64,000 nt of DNA from Kosakonia sacchari SP1 (GTDB taxonomy: Bacteria; Pseudomonadota; Gammaproteobacteria; Enterobacterales; Enterobacteriaceae): NCBI RefSeq assembly GCF_000300455.3, contig NZ_CP007215.2:4650001-4714000 (forward strand), written 5' to 3'. The notes under the pieces are model-generated. The model saw nothing but the letters and a program-made list of their open reading frames with translations, was not told the DNA's origin and did not search any database. A program made the position numbers and the translations under genes. The first letter of the stretch is position 1. Each line of letters begins with the position of its first letter. Below are positions 1 to 11,750 of the stretch, one piece after another.

Positions 1-45
1 TTTAAAAAAAGTTTTCGTTCGCTTAATTTTCAGTCGCAACGGCCG

Positions 46-588
46 CTAATCGGTCGATTTGCACTTTAATTGAGCGATTTCGCGGGCAAAACTCGCTACA
101 TGCTGCCAGTCGGTATAGACAACTTCCTTAGTGGGATTCGTTTCGCCGCCGGTCATCTTCATAATCAGTTGAATCATCAAGCGGTCATACCAGCGATAAT
201 GTGGATAACGCAGCGCACCGGCAAACACCGCACACTGATCTGGCTGCCACGGTGAAGAGAGTAAAAATTTACGTGTATAGCTATTGGTTTGCGGAGAACT
301 TTTCTCAGGCTTCCGCGCAACAAGGTTAACGGAGTAGAACGCGCTCGGTAAGGCATTCAGCTGCTGCAGATGTTTTTTCACGAAGCTCGCCAGCGCCGGG
401 TGGAAATGGCCGTAACGGATAGACGCGCCAATTACCACGCGTTCATAGTTATCCCATTCAATCTCTGGCGTACGGTTCAGGTTCACCACATCCGCATAAA
501 TGCCGAGCTCTTTCAGCTCGGACGCCAGGTAAGAGGCGATTTCCCGCGTTTGCCCATCCCGGGTCGAAAATAGAATCAATGTTTTCAC
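46..588 (-). CDS. hemG: Menaquinone-dependent protoporphyrinogen IX oxidase HemG
   Basis: A 180-residue flavodoxin-like protein. It oxidises protoporphyrinogen IX to protoporphyrin IX, the penultimate step of heme synthesis, passing electrons to the respiratory quinone pool at the inner membrane. The N-terminus has a flavodoxin beta-strand followed by an FMN phosphate-binding loop (S8-T9-R10-D11-G12-Q13-T14). Length matches the enterobacterial family. It is the last gene of pepQ-yigZ-trkH-hemG, starting 11 bases after trkH. In E. coli a ribosomal RNA operon follows; here the window ends 45 bases after the stop, so that cannot be seen. Confidence 0.96.
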   Translation of the reverse strand: MKTLILFSTRDGQTREIASYLASELKELGIYADVVNLNRTPEIEWDNYERVVIGASIRYGHFHPALASFVKKHLQQLNALPSAFYSVNLVARKPEKSSPQTNSYTRKFLLSSPWQPDQCAVFAGALRYPHYRWYDRLMIQLIMKMTGGETNPTKEVVYTDWQHVASFAREIAQLKCKSTD

Positions 589-599
589 GTCACGCTCCC

Positions 600-2051
600 T
601 TATTCACGCCAGAAAGTTGGGGTAAACAGTACCAATAATGTGAAGACTTCAAGGCGACCAAACAGCATATTCGCGATGAGGATCCACTTCGCCACCGGGT
701 TCATACTCGCGAAGTTATCAGCAACTACGCCCAGCCCCGGCCCCAGGTTATTCAGCGTGGCGACAACCGAAGCAAAGGCAGAAAAGTCATCAACACCCGT
801 AGCGATAATCGCCAGCATGCTGATAATAAACACCAGCGCATAGGCAGAAAAAAACCCCCATACCGCTTCAAGAATACGTTCCGGCAAGGCGCGATTCCCA
901 AGCTTGATGCTGTAAACCGCATTCGGGTGCACCAGACGTTTCAGCTCGCGGTTACCCTGTTTGAACAGCAGCAATATGCGGATCACTTTCAAACCACCAC
1001 CGGTAGAACCCGCACAGCCACCAATAAACGCCGAACACAATAGCAGCACCGGCAAGAACAGCGGCCAACGCGCAATACTGTCGGTAGTAAACCCGGCAGT
1101 GGTTGCCATCGACACCACCTGGAAGAAGGCCTGGTTCACCGTCGTCACCGCAGAGCTGTAAACATCGTGGAACCACAGCACCACAGTGCAGATCACCACC
1201 AGCGTCAGTTGCACGCCAATAAACATTCTGAATTCAGGATCGCGCCAGTAAACTTTCAGGCTGCGCCCGCTCAGTAAAGAGAAGTGCAGGCCGTAGTTAC
1301 AGCCAGAGATCAATAAGAAGATAGCAATGATGGTGTTGATAGTTGGGCTATTGAAGTAACCCACACTGGCATCGTGTGTCGAAAAGCCGCCGATGGCGAT
1401 GGTCGCGAAGCTGTGGCCGATGGCATCAAAAGCGGGCATTCCGGCAAACCACAGCGCCAGCGCGCACGCTACGGTCAACAACACATAAATAAGCCACAGC
1501 GTTTTCGCCGTTTCGGCAATACGCGGACGCATTTTGTTATCTTTCAGCGGCCCGGGCATTTCCGCGCGGTAAAGCTGCATCCCCCCCACGCCCAGAATCG
1601 GCAGTATCGCGACCGCCAGGACAATGATCCCCATCCCGCCAAACCATTGCAGCATCTGGCGGTAGAAGAGGATGGCATGCGGCAACGAATCCAACCCTAC
1701 CAGCGTGGTCGCCCCGGTTGTCGTCAGGCCAGAGAAGGATTCAAAAAAAGCGTCGGTCACCGTCAGGTTCGGGCTTTCCGAGAAAATAAACGGCAGCGCG
1801 CCCACACTCCCCAGCACGGTCCAGAACAGCACGACGATCAAAAAACCTTCGCGGGATTTCAGTTCCTTTTTCTCCCGACGGTTCGGCCACCACAGCATGG
1901 AGCCAATTACCAACGCAGCGAAAAAGGTCTGGGTAAATGCACGACCCGCACCATCGCGGTAAATAAGGGCTACCAGTCCGGGTAAGATCATCGTTCCGGA
2001 AAAGAGGATAACCAGCAGTCCAACGATTCGGGTTATGGCGCGAAATTGCAT
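600..2051 (-). CDS. trkH: Trk potassium uptake system channel subunit TrkH
   Basis: A 483-residue polytopic inner-membrane protein, identical in length to E. coli TrkH. It forms the K+-translocating subunit of the constitutive Trk system with the cytoplasmic NAD-binding regulator TrkA, which is not in this window. The four-fold pore repeats are visible as glycine-containing filter segments, for example TTGAT at about 111-115 and GGFST at 221-225, with later repeats containing ATTAGF and GSTGGG. It lies between yigZ and hemG in a co-directional cluster. The ATG start follows a purine-rich stretch 41 bases after the yigZ stop. Confidence 0.97.
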   Translation of the reverse strand: MQFRAITRIVGLLVILFSGTMILPGLVALIYRDGAGRAFTQTFFAALVIGSMLWWPNRREKKELKSREGFLIVVLFWTVLGSVGALPFIFSESPNLTVTDAFFESFSGLTTTGATTLVGLDSLPHAILFYRQMLQWFGGMGIIVLAVAILPILGVGGMQLYRAEMPGPLKDNKMRPRIAETAKTLWLIYVLLTVACALALWFAGMPAFDAIGHSFATIAIGGFSTHDASVGYFNSPTINTIIAIFLLISGCNYGLHFSLLSGRSLKVYWRDPEFRMFIGVQLTLVVICTVVLWFHDVYSSAVTTVNQAFFQVVSMATTAGFTTDSIARWPLFLPVLLLCSAFIGGCAGSTGGGLKVIRILLLFKQGNRELKRLVHPNAVYSIKLGNRALPERILEAVWGFFSAYALVFIISMLAIIATGVDDFSAFASVVATLNNLGPGLGVVADNFASMNPVAKWILIANMLFGRLEVFTLLVLFTPTFWRE

Positions 2052-2091
2052 CTCTGCCGCTTCCTTAGGTGTTCAGAAAATCAGGTGGGGA

Positions 2092-2706
2092 TTATTCTTC
2101 AGTTTTTAACAATTGCAATGCGCCACGACTAAAATCAGCAAGCCTTGCTGAAAATGCGTCCAGTCTGCTGTGAGGAAGCGCCACTCGCAGATGCACGGAA
2201 GCCTGATACTCGCTTGCGACAATTTTCCCCTCAAATTGCCCAAGCAGCGTTTCAACTCCGGCGAGCTGTGCGTAATCGCACCACAAAGTATATTCGGTTA
2301 ATGGCGTTTTGCGGACAGTGGTTAACAGGCTTAACGCCTGTTGCACACCGCCACCGTAAGCTTTCACCAGCCCACCGGTTCCCAGCAGCACACCGCCATA
2401 ATATCGCACCACGACGGCGGTAATTTCGCCGATACCGCTGCCCATTAACTGCGAGAGTATCGGTTTACCTGCCGTGCCCGCCGGTTCGCCATCGTCAGAA
2501 AAGCCTAACTGCTGCGAATCATCCGGCGCGCCAGCGACCCACGCTACACAGTGGTGACGCGCGTCCGGGTGTTCCGCCCGAACGGCGTCGACAAACGCTT
2601 TTGCCGCGTCAACACCATCCGTATGCGCCAGCAGCGTAATAAAGCGGCTCTTTTTGATCTCCTCACTGAAGGTGACCGGTGCCGCCGGGATCAGCCAGCT
2701 CTCCAT
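2092..2706 (-). CDS. yigZ: IMPACT-family protein YigZ
   Basis: A 204-residue protein of the UPF0029/IMPACT family. The signature G-x-S-DDGEP-x-GTAG-KP is present around residues 68-82, and the N-terminal half has the RNase PH-like ribosomal-S5 fold expected of the family. The C-terminal half matches the DUF1949 ferredoxin-like domain. Biochemical function is not settled; the family is linked to translational control in eukaryotes. Its ATG overlaps the pepQ stop by one base (TAATG at 2704-2708), so translation is probably coupled to pepQ. Confidence 0.93.
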   Translation of the reverse strand: MESWLIPAAPVTFSEEIKKSRFITLLAHTDGVDAAKAFVDAVRAEHPDARHHCVAWVAGAPDDSQQLGFSDDGEPAGTAGKPILSQLMGSGIGEITAVVVRYYGGVLLGTGGLVKAYGGGVQQALSLLTTVRKTPLTEYTLWCDYAQLAGVETLLGQFEGKIVASEYQASVHLRVALPHSRLDAFSARLADFSRGALQLLKTEE

Positions 2707-4037
2707 TACGCCAGCTTCTGGTCCCGCGTCATATTTTCAATGCTGTTTTCGTGGATAACCACGTTATCTTCAATACGAATGCCGCCAAACGGTTTCAGCG
2801 CATCAATCTTCTGCCAGTTGAAGTGCTTGCTGAGCGGGCCATCACGCCACGGCGCCAACAGCGACTCAATAAAGTAGATTCCCGGCTCGATGGTCAGCAC
2901 CATGCGCGGTTCCATCACGCGTGTGCAACGCAGATACGGGTATTTCGATGGCGCAGCCAGATGCGTACCGCTGTCATCTTGCATAAAACCGGCGACATCA
3001 TGCACCTGCAAGCCAAGCGGGTGACCAATACCGTGCGGCATAAATGGCCCGGTAATATCCTCCTCAACCATGGCTTCTTCGCTGATATCCGTAATGATTT
3101 GGTGGCGACGCAGCAACTTCGCGATACGCTGATGGAACTGCACATGGTACTCCACGTAATTGACACCCGCTTTCATGGTGGCAATCAGCGCCAGTTGTTC
3201 ATCGTTGACGTCTTTCACCAGTTGCGCGTAATCGGTATCACTGTTCGCCGCCCAGGTACGCGTCAGGTCAGCGGCATAGCCGTTGTATTCCGCACCAGCA
3301 TCCAGCAAGAAACTGCGCATTTCCGCCGGTGCGCGGTGGTCGAGTTTGGTGTAATGCAGGACAGCGGCGTGTTCGTTCAGCGCCACAATGTTGCCATAAG
3401 GTACGTCTGTATCGCGATGGCCGGTGGCAGTCAGATAGGCGAGGTTGATGTCGAACTCGCTCATGCCTGACTGGAAGGCTTCATGCGCTGCGCGATGACC
3501 AATCACCGCCGTCTTCTGCGCTTCACGCATACACGCCAGTTCATAATCGGTTTTATACGCGCGGTAATAGTGCAGATAATCGATCACCCCTTTCGGGTTG
3601 ATATTGTTTGCCGCGATATCAAGGCTCAACGCACGTTCCGCGACCGGTCCAATATAAGCGATGTTGCCGCGCACGGCTGGCAGTTGGCTGCCAATGCCGT
3701 CCGCTTTCGGCAATGCAATGACGTCAATTTCTTCGGTCCAGAAACTGGTCGGCAACGGTTCCACGTTATGCCAGTAGTCAACCGGCAAGTAAAACCACAG
3801 CTTCGGTTTATTCACGCCATCCACCAGCAGCCAGCAGTTCGGCACCTGTGTTACCGGTACCCAGGCCTTAAATTGCGGGTTCACTTTAAACGGATAAGGA
3901 TGGTCATCAAGAAAGACGTTAAACAACTCGCCGGAGTGAATAAGTAACGCGTCGAGTTTAAACCGCGCCAGCACGTCACGCGTGCGTTCTTGCAAAGTAA
4001 CAATATGATTTTTATAAAGTTCAGCCAGTGAGTCCAT
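2706..4037 (-). CDS. pepQ: Xaa-Pro dipeptidase PepQ (prolidase)
   Basis: A 443-residue M24B metallopeptidase that cleaves dipeptides with C-terminal proline in the cytoplasm. The binuclear metal ligands of the family are all present: D246, D257, H339, E384 and E423. The reading frame is open 32 codons further upstream, but the start at 4037 (MDSLAEL) gives the family length and is preceded by a purine-rich ribosome binding site. It is transcribed divergently from fadB across a 189-bp intergenic region and heads the pepQ-yigZ-trkH-hemG cluster. Confidence 0.96.
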   Translation of the reverse strand: MDSLAELYKNHIVTLQERTRDVLARFKLDALLIHSGELFNVFLDDHPYPFKVNPQFKAWVPVTQVPNCWLLVDGVNKPKLWFYLPVDYWHNVEPLPTSFWTEEIDVIALPKADGIGSQLPAVRGNIAYIGPVAERALSLDIAANNINPKGVIDYLHYYRAYKTDYELACMREAQKTAVIGHRAAHEAFQSGMSEFDINLAYLTATGHRDTDVPYGNIVALNEHAAVLHYTKLDHRAPAEMRSFLLDAGAEYNGYAADLTRTWAANSDTDYAQLVKDVNDEQLALIATMKAGVNYVEYHVQFHQRIAKLLRRHQIITDISEEAMVEEDITGPFMPHGIGHPLGLQVHDVAGFMQDDSGTHLAAPSKYPYLRCTRVMEPRMVLTIEPGIYFIESLLAPWRDGPLSKHFNWQKIDALKPFGGIRIEDNVVIHENSIENMTRDQKLA

Positions 4038-4185
4038 CGTTTTTCCTTCTGTTTCTTGTGACCTCAAGTTTTCGCATCTTAGCACACCTGCCCGCAACTG
4101 AGTGATTTCCACCGAGCGTGATCGGCGCTGCATTTTTTTAATGAGTTATTTGCATTTTATTAACATAAAAACCACACTCCGCTTC

Positions 4186-4202
4186 ATCTGGTACGACCAG
4201 AT
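4186..4202. promoter_or_regulatory. FadR operator in the fadBA promoter region
   Basis: The 17-bp sequence ATCTGGTACGACCAGAT is a near-perfect palindrome and fits the FadR consensus (CTGGTNNGACCAG-like core). It lies 24 bases upstream of the fadB ATG, where FadR represses fadBA in E. coli. FadR is the established acyl-CoA-responsive repressor of the fad regulon, so long-chain acyl-CoA should relieve repression here. Confidence 0.85.
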
Positions 4203-4226
4203 CACCGCTGGATTCAGGAGACTGAC

Positions 4227-6416
4227 ATGCTCTACAAAGGCAACAACCTGTACCTCGACTGGCTGGAAGATGGCATCGCCGAATTGGTGTTCGATGCGCC
4301 TGGCTCAGTTAACAAGCTTGATACCGCTACCGTCGCCAGCCTTGGCGAAGCGTTGGGCGTGCTGGAAAAGCAATCAGATTTAAAAGGGCTGCTGCTGCGC
4401 TCGGAAAAAGCGGCCTTTATTGTCGGTGCCGACATCACCGAATTCCTCTCCCTGTTCCTGGTCCCGGAAGAACAGTTGAGCCAATGGCTGCACTTTGCTA
4501 ACAGCGTCTTTAACCGTCTGGAAGATCTGCCTGTCCCGACGATCTCCGCCGTGAATGGCTATGCCCTCGGTGGCGGCTGCGAATGTGTCCTGGCAACAGA
4601 CTACCGCTTAGCCACACCGGATCTGCGCATTGGCCTGCCGGAAACCAAACTCGGCATAATGCCAGGCTTTGGCGGTTCGGTGCGCATGCCGCGTCTGTTG
4701 GGCGCCGATAGTGCACTGGAGATCATCGCCGCCGGGAAAGATGTTGGCGCGGAACAAGCACTGAAAATCGGCCTGGTCGATGGCATCGTCAAACCGGAGA
4801 AACTGCGTGATGGTGCGGTGGCGATTCTGCGTCAGGCGATTAACGGCGATCTCGACTGGAAAGCCAAACGCCAGCCGAAGCTGGAGCCCTTGAAGCTGAG
4901 TAAAATTGAAGCCGCCATGAGCTTTACCATCGCCAAAGGCATGGTGATGCAAACCGCCGGAAAACATTACCCGGCACCGATCACTGCGGTTAAAACCATT
5001 GAAGCCGCCGCCAGATTGGGCCGCGAGGAAGCGTTGAAGCTGGAAAACCAGAGCTTTGTTCCACTCGCGCATACCAATGAAGCCCGCGCGCTGGTCGGCA
5101 TTTTCCTCAATGATCAGTATGTGAAAGGCAAGGCGAAGAAACTCACCAAAGATATTGAAACGCCAAAACATGCGGCTGTGCTGGGCGCTGGCATTATGGG
5201 CGGCGGTATCGCTTACCAGTCGGCCTGGAAAGGCGTGCCGGTATTAATGAAAGATATCAATGAGAAATCCCTCGCGCTTGGCATTAATGAAGCGGGCAAG
5301 TTGCTGAATAAGCAGCTTGAACGCGGCAAGATCGATGGCCTGAAGCTGGCGAACGTGATTGCCACTATTCAGCCAACACTGGAATACGCTGGTTTTGAGC
5401 GTGTCGATGTGGTGGTTGAAGCGGTGGTAGAAAACCCGAAAGTGAAAAAAGCGGTGCTGGCGGAAACAGAAGACAAGGTTCGACCGGATACCGTTTTGGC
5501 CTCCAACACCTCCACCATTCCCATCAGCGAACTGGCAAGCGTGCTGAAGCGCCCGGAAAATTTCTGCGGCATGCACTTCTTCAACCCGGTGCACCGTATG
5601 CCGCTGGTTGAGGTTATTCGCGGCGAGAAAACCTCTGACGACACCATCGCGAAAGTGGTGGCCTGGGCGAGCAAAATGGGCAAAACGCCGATTGTGGTCA
5701 ATGACTGCCCCGGCTTCTTTGTAAACCGCGTGCTGTTCCCCTATTTCGCCGGTTTTAGCCAGTTACTGCGCGACGGCGCGGATTTCCGCAAAGTCGACAA
5801 AGTGATGGAAAAACAGTTTGGCTGGCCGATGGGCCCGGCTTATCTGCTCGATGTCGTCGGCATTGACACCGCGCATCACGCGCAGGCAGTGATGGCGGCT
5901 GGATTCCCGCAGCGGATGCAGAAAGATTATCGCGATGCGATTGACGCCCTGTTTGATGCAAATCGCTTTGGGCAGAAAAACGGCCTCGGTTTCTGGCGCT
6001 ATAAAGAAGACAGCAAAGGCAAACCGAAGAAAGAAGAAGACAGCGCCGTGGACGGCATGCTGGCGGAAATCAGCAAAGGCAAAACCGACTTCAGCGATGA
6101 TGAAATTATCGCCCGCATGATGATCCCAATGGTCAACGAAGTGGTGCGCTGCCTTGAAGAAGGCATTATCGCCAGCCCCGCAGAAGCAGATATGGCGCTG
6201 GTTTACGGCCTGGGCTTCCCTCCGTTCCACGGTGGTGCGTTCCGCTGGCTGGATACGCTCGGCAGCGCGAAATACCTCGATATGGCGCAGCATTATCAGC
6301 ACCTTGGCCCGCTGTATGAAGTGCCAGCTGGATTGCGTGAAAAAGCGCGTCACAACGAACCTTACTATCCTGCGGTTGAACCTGCGCGCCCGGTGGGCGA
6401 TTTGAAAACGGCTTAA
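4227..6416 (+). CDS. fadB: Fatty acid oxidation complex alpha subunit FadB
   Basis: A 729-residue multifunctional enzyme, the same length as in E. coli. The N-terminal part (to about residue 190) is an enoyl-CoA hydratase/isomerase. A Rossmann motif GAGIMGGG at about 318-325 begins the 3-hydroxyacyl-CoA dehydrogenase. The [14 protein letters not shown] segment near residue 450 carries the dehydrogenase catalytic His. With FadA it forms the alpha2-beta2 aerobic beta-oxidation complex. The ATG follows CAGGAG with 6-base spacing; fadA starts 9 bases after the stop. Expression should be controlled by the FadR site just upstream. Confidence 0.98.
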   Translation: MLYKGNNLYLDWLEDGIAELVFDAPGSVNKLDTATVASLGEALGVLEKQSDLKGLLLRSEKAAFIVGADITEFLSLFLVPEEQLSQWLHFANSVFNRLEDLPVPTISAVNGYALGGGCECVLATDYRLATPDLRIGLPETKLGIMPGFGGSVRMPRLLGADSALEIIAAGKDVGAEQALKIGLVDGIVKPEKLRDGAVAILRQAINGDLDWKAKRQPKLEPLKLSKIEAAMSFTIAKGMVMQTAGKHYPAPITAVKTIEAAARLGREEALKLENQSFVPLAHTNEARALVGIFLNDQYVKGKAKKLTKDIETPKHAAVLGAGIMGGGIAYQSAWKGVPVLMKDINEKSLALGINEAGKLLNKQLERGKIDGLKLANVIATIQPTLEYAGFERVDVVVEAVVENPKVKKAVLAETEDKVRPDTVLASNTSTIPISELASVLKRPENFCGMHFFNPVHRMPLVEVIRGEKTSDDTIAKVVAWASKMGKTPIVVNDCPGFFVNRVLFPYFAGFSQLLRDGADFRKVDKVMEKQFGWPMGPAYLLDVVGIDTAHHAQAVMAAGFPQRMQKDYRDAIDALFDANRFGQKNGLGFWRYKEDSKGKPKKEEDSAVDGMLAEISKGKTDFSDDEIIARMMIPMVNEVVRCLEEGIIASPAEADMALVYGLGFPPFHGGAFRWLDTLGSAKYLDMAQHYQHLGPLYEVPAGLREKARHNEPYYPAVEPARPVGDLKTA

Positions 6417-7589
<1,173 letters not shown>

Positions 7590-7611
7590 CGCTTCAGAGA
7601 GGAAAAGTGCG

Positions 7612-7712
7612 GTCTCAATACCATGAACGCCACAGCAAGGCAGCAACAGAGCGGATCCCCGGCGCGCAGCCGGGGTGAGCGAAACAGCCAGCAGTGCTGA
7701 TGGCGATGAGGG
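7612..7712. repeat. Dispersed imperfect-palindrome repeat, copy A
   Basis: Member of the repeat family described in the findings. The conserved core begins at 7637 (AAGGCAGCAAC) and has the central stem CCCCGG (7657-7662) paired with CCGGGG (7670-7675), followed by TGAGCGAA and an AGCCAGC block. The inner CATAG-type stem found in other copies is missing. Outer arms are only weakly complementary, so the ends are approximate. It lies between the fadA stop and the fadBA terminator and is therefore probably transcribed. Confidence 0.7.
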
Positions 7713-7715
7713 CAA

Positions 7716-7815
7716 ACGCCATTGGTGCCAGAGCAAGGCGGCAACTGAGTGAATACCCGGCAGCATAGTGGTATGTAACCGGGGTGAGCGAAAGTAGCCA
7801 ACACCGCAATGGCGT
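7716..7815. repeat. Dispersed imperfect-palindrome repeat, copy B
   Basis: A 100-bp unit bounded by a 9-bp inverted repeat, ACGCCATTG (7716-7724) and CAATGGCGT (7807-7815). The core reads AAGGCGGCAAC ... GAATACCCGG ... CCGGGGTGAGCGAA ... AGCCAAC. The central stem pairs ACCCGG-type bases with CCGGGGT, with an inner CATA/TATG stem. Located in the fadA 3' untranslated region, directly after copy A. Confidence 0.8.
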
Positions 7816-7848
7816 CAAGGGTAAAGAGAAGGTTTAGTTGCCGTTCTT

Positions 7849-7877
7849 CCCGCCTGTCAGGGGCGGGTTTTTTATTT
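7849..7877 (+). terminator. Intrinsic terminator of fadBA
   Basis: CCCGCC (7849-7854) pairs with GGCGGG (7862-7867), followed directly by TTTTTT and TATTT. This is a standard rho-independent terminator on the plus strand, about 260 bases after the fadA stop. Confidence 0.85.
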
Positions 7878-7936
7878 CTGTTATCCGGCAGGCAGGTGAC
7901 CACAGCATAGATAATGAAGAAAAGGCGATGTTAAAA

Positions 7937-8037
7937 CCGTTGGTGACAGAGCAAGACGGCAATAAATCAATCCCCGACAGCATAGCGAACTATGTGATCG
8001 GGGAAAGCGAAGGCAGCCAACGCTGCCAGAATGACGG
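7937..8037. repeat. Dispersed imperfect-palindrome repeat, copy C
   Basis: About 100 bp. The core reads AAGACGGCAATA ... CCCCGA ... TCGGGG ... AAGCGAAGGCAGCCAACG. The central stem is CCCCGA/TCGGGG and the inner stem is CATAG/CTATG; both differ in sequence from copies A, B and D but pair perfectly. Outer arms (CCGTTGG and ATGACGG) pair weakly. It lies past the fadBA terminator and just downstream of the fre stop, so it would be in the 3' untranslated region of the ubiD-fre transcript. Confidence 0.75.
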
Positions 8038-8051
8038 AGGTGAAGACAGGC

Positions 8052-8753
8052 TTAGATAAACGCAAAGGCATCGCCAAACAGGCGATCTTCACGCGCACCG
8101 CGCTCATTACAGAACAGATCGCGGGCAATTTTCGCCATCTCGAAGCGGCCAGCAATATAGATATCGTGCTCGGCCAGCGAACCGAAATCCTGCAACACCG
8201 CAGCCAGCACTGTGCCTGAGCGACCGCGCCAGCCCGCTTCCGGCTGCTCAACGACAGGCACAACACGCAGATTCGGATGATCCACTGACAACGCTTCCAG
8301 CTCGCTTAAATCGTAGAGATGTTTCTCTTCGCGCCCCCCCCAGTAAATGGTGATGTCACGATTCGGGTTTTGCGCCAGAGAGGTCAGCAAAATAGAGCGG
8401 ACATAGGAGAAGCCGGTACCACCGGCAATCAGCACCATCGGACGTTCTTCATCGTCACGCAGCCAGGCCTCGCCGTGCGGAATATCGATAACGATTTCCC
8501 GGTCTTTCAGAATGCGATCCATCACCGCCATCGCGTAGAGATTCAGCTCAGACGCGCCAATATGCAGTTCGATAAAATCATGCTGATCCGGCGTAGAAGC
8601 CATAGAGAACGGGCGCTTGTCTCGCTCATCCATCACCACCATCAGATACTGGCCCGCGCGGAACGAAAAAGCCGCCTCCGGCACTAAACGGACACGATAT
8701 ACGGTATCAGTGATGGCCTCTACCGAGGTCACTTTACAGCTTAAGGTTGTCAT
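8052..8753 (-). CDS. fre: NAD(P)H-flavin reductase Fre
   Basis: A 233-residue ferredoxin-NADP reductase-like enzyme that reduces free riboflavin, FMN or FAD with NAD(P)H in the cytoplasm. The flavin-binding R-P-F-S motif is at 47-50 and the nucleotide-binding GGTGFSY loop at 111-117. Its start overlaps the end of ubiD by 4 bases, so the two are co-transcribed. The product plausibly supplies reduced FMN for the prenylated flavin used by UbiD; this link is inference from the known chemistry and the operon. Confidence 0.96.
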   Translation of the reverse strand: MTTLSCKVTSVEAITDTVYRVRLVPEAAFSFRAGQYLMVVMDERDKRPFSMASTPDQHDFIELHIGASELNLYAMAVMDRILKDREIVIDIPHGEAWLRDDEERPMVLIAGGTGFSYVRSILLTSLAQNPNRDITIYWGGREEKHLYDLSELEALSVDHPNLRVVPVVEQPEAGWRGRSGTVLAAVLQDFGSLAEHDIYIAGRFEMAKIARDLFCNERGAREDRLFGDAFAFI

Positions 8754-10249
8754 GCGCTCTCTCTGTCGGGTCTATTTTCGTCGTTCAGTATGGCCAGTTC
8801 ATCCCAGATGGCGTCGATTCTTGCCGTAACTTCCGGGTCTTTCTTGATGGGGCGGCCCCATTCACGCTGGGTCTCACCCGGCCATTTATTGGTGGCATCC
8901 AGTCCCATTTTGGAGCCCAGACCGGAAACCGGCGAGGCAAAATCCAGATAATCAATCGGCGTGTTTTCCACCAAAACCGTATCCCTTGCAGGATCCATTC
9001 GGGTGGTAATCGCCCAAATAACATCATTCCAGTCGCGGGCGTTCACATCGTCATCGCACACGATCACAAACTTGGTGTACATAAACTGACGCAGGAAAGA
9101 CCAGACGCCCATCATTACGCGCTTGGCGTGACCGGGATACTGTTTCTTCATGGTGACTACCGCCAGGCGATAAGAGCACCCTTCCGGCGGCAGGTAAAAA
9201 TCAACGATTTCCGGGAACTGCTTTTGCAGGATCGGCACGAACACTTCGTTTAGCGCCACGCCCAGCACTGCCGGCTCATCTGGCGGGCGGCCAGTATAAG
9301 TGGAGTGGTAAATCGCATCTTCGCGCTGCGTAATATGGGTAACCGTAAGCACCGGGAAATTATCAACTTCATTGTAATAACCCGTGTGATCGCCATACGG
9401 CCCTTCCGGCGCCATCTCACCCGGCTCAATATAGCCTTCCAGCACAATTTCTGCACTGGCCGGAACTTCCAGATCGCTTGATACGCACTTCACCACTTCG
9501 GTTTTAGTGCCGCGCAATAACCCGGCGAAGGCATATTCAGACAGCGTATCCGGCACCGGCGTCACCGCGCCAATAATGGTTGCCGGATCGGCGCCCAGCG
9601 CCACCGCAACCGGGAAACGCTCGCCAGGATGCGCTGCCTGCCACTCCTGAAAATCGAGCGCACCACCGCGATGGGAAAGCCAGCGCATGATTAATTTGTT
9701 TTTACCGATCAACTGTTGGCGATAAATGCCCAGGTTCTGCCGCTCTTTGTGCGGGCCACGCGTCACGGTCAGCCCCCAGGTGATCAGCGGCGCAGCGTCT
9801 TCGGGCCAGCACTGCATAATCGGGATGTTGCGCAGATCAACATCATCACCCTGCACTACTTTTTGCTGGCAAGGGGCACCGCGCAGACGTTTTGTCGGCA
9901 TATTCAGCACTTGCTTAAACTGCGGCAGTTTATCGAACAGATCGCGAAAACCTTTTGGCGGCTCCGGCTCTTTGAGAAACGCCAGCAGTTTGCCCACGTC
10001 CCGCAAAGCACTGACATCCTCTTGCCCCATGCCCAGCGCGACGCGGCGCGGCGTGCCAAATAAGTTGCACAGCACTGGCATGGTGTAGCCTTTGGGATTT
10101 TCAAATAACAACGCCGGGCCACCCGCACGCAACGTGCGATCGGCTATTTCCGTCATTTCCAGATAAGGGTCAACCGGAAGAGTGATGCGTTTCAGCTCGC
10201 CCTGCTGCTCAAGCAGCGTCAGGAAGTCGCGTAGGTCGTTGTATTTCAT
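8750..10249 (-). CDS. ubiD: 3-octaprenyl-4-hydroxybenzoate decarboxylase UbiD
   Basis: A 499-residue member of the UbiD decarboxylase family, which uses prenylated FMN made by UbiX to remove the carboxylate of polyprenyl-4-hydroxybenzoate in ubiquinone synthesis. The whole length aligns with the E. coli protein from memory ([10 protein letters not shown] start; E[13 protein letters not shown] and conserved Glu-Arg segments). It is the first gene of ubiD-fre, divergent from rfaH. Confidence 0.96.
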   Translation of the reverse strand: MKYNDLRDFLTLLEQQGELKRITLPVDPYLEMTEIADRTLRAGGPALLFENPKGYTMPVLCNLFGTPRRVALGMGQEDVSALRDVGKLLAFLKEPEPPKGFRDLFDKLPQFKQVLNMPTKRLRGAPCQQKVVQGDDVDLRNIPIMQCWPEDAAPLITWGLTVTRGPHKERQNLGIYRQQLIGKNKLIMRWLSHRGGALDFQEWQAAHPGERFPVAVALGADPATIIGAVTPVPDTLSEYAFAGLLRGTKTEVVKCVSSDLEVPASAEIVLEGYIEPGEMAPEGPYGDHTGYYNEVDNFPVLTVTHITQREDAIYHSTYTGRPPDEPAVLGVALNEVFVPILQKQFPEIVDFYLPPEGCSYRLAVVTMKKQYPGHAKRVMMGVWSFLRQFMYTKFVIVCDDDVNARDWNDVIWAITTRMDPARDTVLVENTPIDYLDFASPVSGLGSKMGLDATNKWPGETQREWGRPIKKDPEVTARIDAIWDELAILNDENRPDRESA

Positions 10250-10359
10250 GCGGTCTATTATCGCCTCCAGGTAAGGGGCTTATTATACGGTGTTCGCCCG
10301 GCGGTTGCTGTATTTTTGTTAAATCTGCGTGAATTACAACGACATCTTTAGGCGCAGGT

Positions 10360-10365
10360 TATAAT
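10360..10365 (+). promoter_or_regulatory. Candidate rfaH promoter -10 element
   Basis: A perfect TATAAT hexamer lies 63 bases upstream of the rfaH ATG in the ubiD-rfaH divergent gap. No good -35 hexamer is found at 16-18 bp spacing (TTACAA sits at 20 bp), so the assignment is tentative. Confidence 0.4.
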
Positions 10366-10428
10366 CAACTTAGCCATCATGCTGCGGTTTTGATATTCTT
10401 GCGCCCGAACTTACGGAAAAGAGTCATT

Positions 10429-10917
10429 ATGCGATCCTGGTATCTACTTTACTGCAAACGTGGCCAGCTCCAGCGCGCCCAGGAACACTTAGAACGCCAG
10501 GCGGTCAGCTGTCTGACGCCTATGATTGCACTGGAAAAAATGGTGCGCGGCAAACGCACAACAGTGAACGAACCTCTTTTCCCGAACTATTTGTTTGTGG
10601 AGTTTGATCCTGAGGTGATTCATACCACCACGATCAACGCCACGCGCGGCGTCAGCCATTTCGTCCGCTTTGGCATGCACCCGGCAACCGTTCCGCAATC
10701 CGTCATTCAGCAACTTTCGCTTTATCAGCCAGAAGGGATTACCGACCCTGACACGCCTTATCCAGGCGATGATGTGGTGATCACCGAGGGCGCACTTGAG
10801 GGGTTGCAGGCAATCTTTAAAGAGCCGGACGGCGAAGCGCGCTCCATGCTCTTACTCCACCTGCTTAACAAGCAGGTACTGCAAAGCGTCAAGAACACCG
10901 ATTTTCGCAAGGCGTGA
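10429..10917 (+). CDS. rfaH: Transcription antitermination factor RfaH
   Basis: A 162-residue NusG paralogue that loads on RNA polymerase paused at ops elements and promotes expression of LPS, capsule, F-pilus and toxin operons. It has an N-terminal NGN domain (about 1-100) and a C-terminal KOW-type domain that refolds on activation. The start at 10429 (MRSWYLLYC) matches the family and is preceded by GGAAAAGAG; the frame is open 13 codons upstream. No ops element was seen in this window. It converges on tatD with an 8-base gap. Confidence 0.97.
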   Translation: MRSWYLLYCKRGQLQRAQEHLERQAVSCLTPMIALEKMVRGKRTTVNEPLFPNYLFVEFDPEVIHTTTINATRGVSHFVRFGMHPATVPQSVIQQLSLYQPEGITDPDTPYPGDDVVITEGALEGLQAIFKEPDGEARSMLLLHLLNKQVLQSVKNTDFRKA

Positions 10918-10925
10918 GCGGCGCG

Positions 10926-11708
10926 TTAAAAATCCACGCCGAATAACCGCCGCACGTTCTGATCCGTTACCGAACCCAGCCACTGGGCATCTTCACCACG
11001 AAGCTCAGCCACGGCGGCAAGAATATGCCCTAACAGGGCCGGTTCATTACGCCGCGACGCAGGCTTTGGTTTGAGATCGCGCGGCAGTAAGTACGGCGCA
11101 TCGGTTTCAATCAATAGCCGCTCGGCGGGGATCAGTGGAACCACCTCACGTAACTCCAGCCCGCGACGTTCATCGCATACCCAGCCAGTAATGCCTAAGT
11201 AGATACCGCGATCGAGACAATCTCGCGCTTCCTGCGCTGAACCTGTGAAACAGTGCAGCACCGCGCCGGGCAACTTATCCAGCCACGGATCCAGCAGCGT
11301 CAGAAAGCGGTCGTGCGCATCGCGGCAGTGCAGAAACACCGGCATGTTTAGCTCGGCGGCCAGCGACAGCTGCGCGCCGAAAGCGTACTCCTGCTCCTGC
11401 GGCGTCGAAAAATTACGGTTGAAATCCAGCCCACATTCACCCACGGCAACAACTTCCGCTGTAGCCGCCAGCGTGCGGATCGCCTCTGCGGTTTCATCCG
11501 TCCAGCTACTGCTATCGTGCGGATGTACGCCAGCGGTGGACCAGCAATAACGATAGCGTTGAGCGAGTTGCTGTGCCTGCTGGCTTTCATGCAGGTTGGT
11601 TCCGGTAATGAGCATACCCGTCACACCCGCCGCTTGCGCCCGCGCCACAGTGTCATCCTGGTCTTTTGCAAACTGACTGCTGGTTAAATTCACACCGATA
11701 TCAAACAT
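10926..11708 (-). CDS. tatD: TatD-family metal-dependent nuclease
   Basis: A 260-residue TIM-barrel hydrolase of the TatD family. These enzymes have 3'-5' exonuclease/DNase activity and are not needed for Tat export despite the operon. Family motifs include GECGLDF, HCRDAH, HCFTG and [10 protein letters not shown]. The start at 11708 (MFDIGVNL) is preceded by GGGAAAAAG; a start four codons earlier is possible. It follows tatC after a GC-rich hairpin (11728-11743). Confidence 0.94.
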   Translation of the reverse strand: MFDIGVNLTSSQFAKDQDDTVARAQAAGVTGMLITGTNLHESQQAQQLAQRYRYCWSTAGVHPHDSSSWTDETAEAIRTLAATAEVVAVGECGLDFNRNFSTPQEQEYAFGAQLSLAAELNMPVFLHCRDAHDRFLTLLDPWLDKLPGAVLHCFTGSAQEARDCLDRGIYLGITGWVCDERRGLELREVVPLIPAERLLIETDAPYLLPRDLKPKPASRRNEPALLGHILAAVAELRGEDAQWLGSVTDQNVRRLFGVDF

Positions 11709-11727
11709 GCTTTTTCCCATACAACAA

Positions 11728-11743
11728 CCGCCCTGACGGGCGG
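11728..11743 (-). terminator. Weak hairpin between tatC and tatD
   Basis: A 6-bp GC stem, CCGCCC/GGGCGG with a 4-base loop, follows the tatC stop. The downstream tract on the minus strand is only TTGTTGT, so it is likely a partial terminator or an RNA-stability element that lowers tatD expression. Confidence 0.45.
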
Positions 11744-11750
11744 CTGGTAG

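Noticed and set aside
1-45. Possible start of a ribosomal RNA operon left of hemG, as in E. coli.
   Set aside because: Only 45 bases are visible and they contain no recognisable rRNA or promoter sequence.
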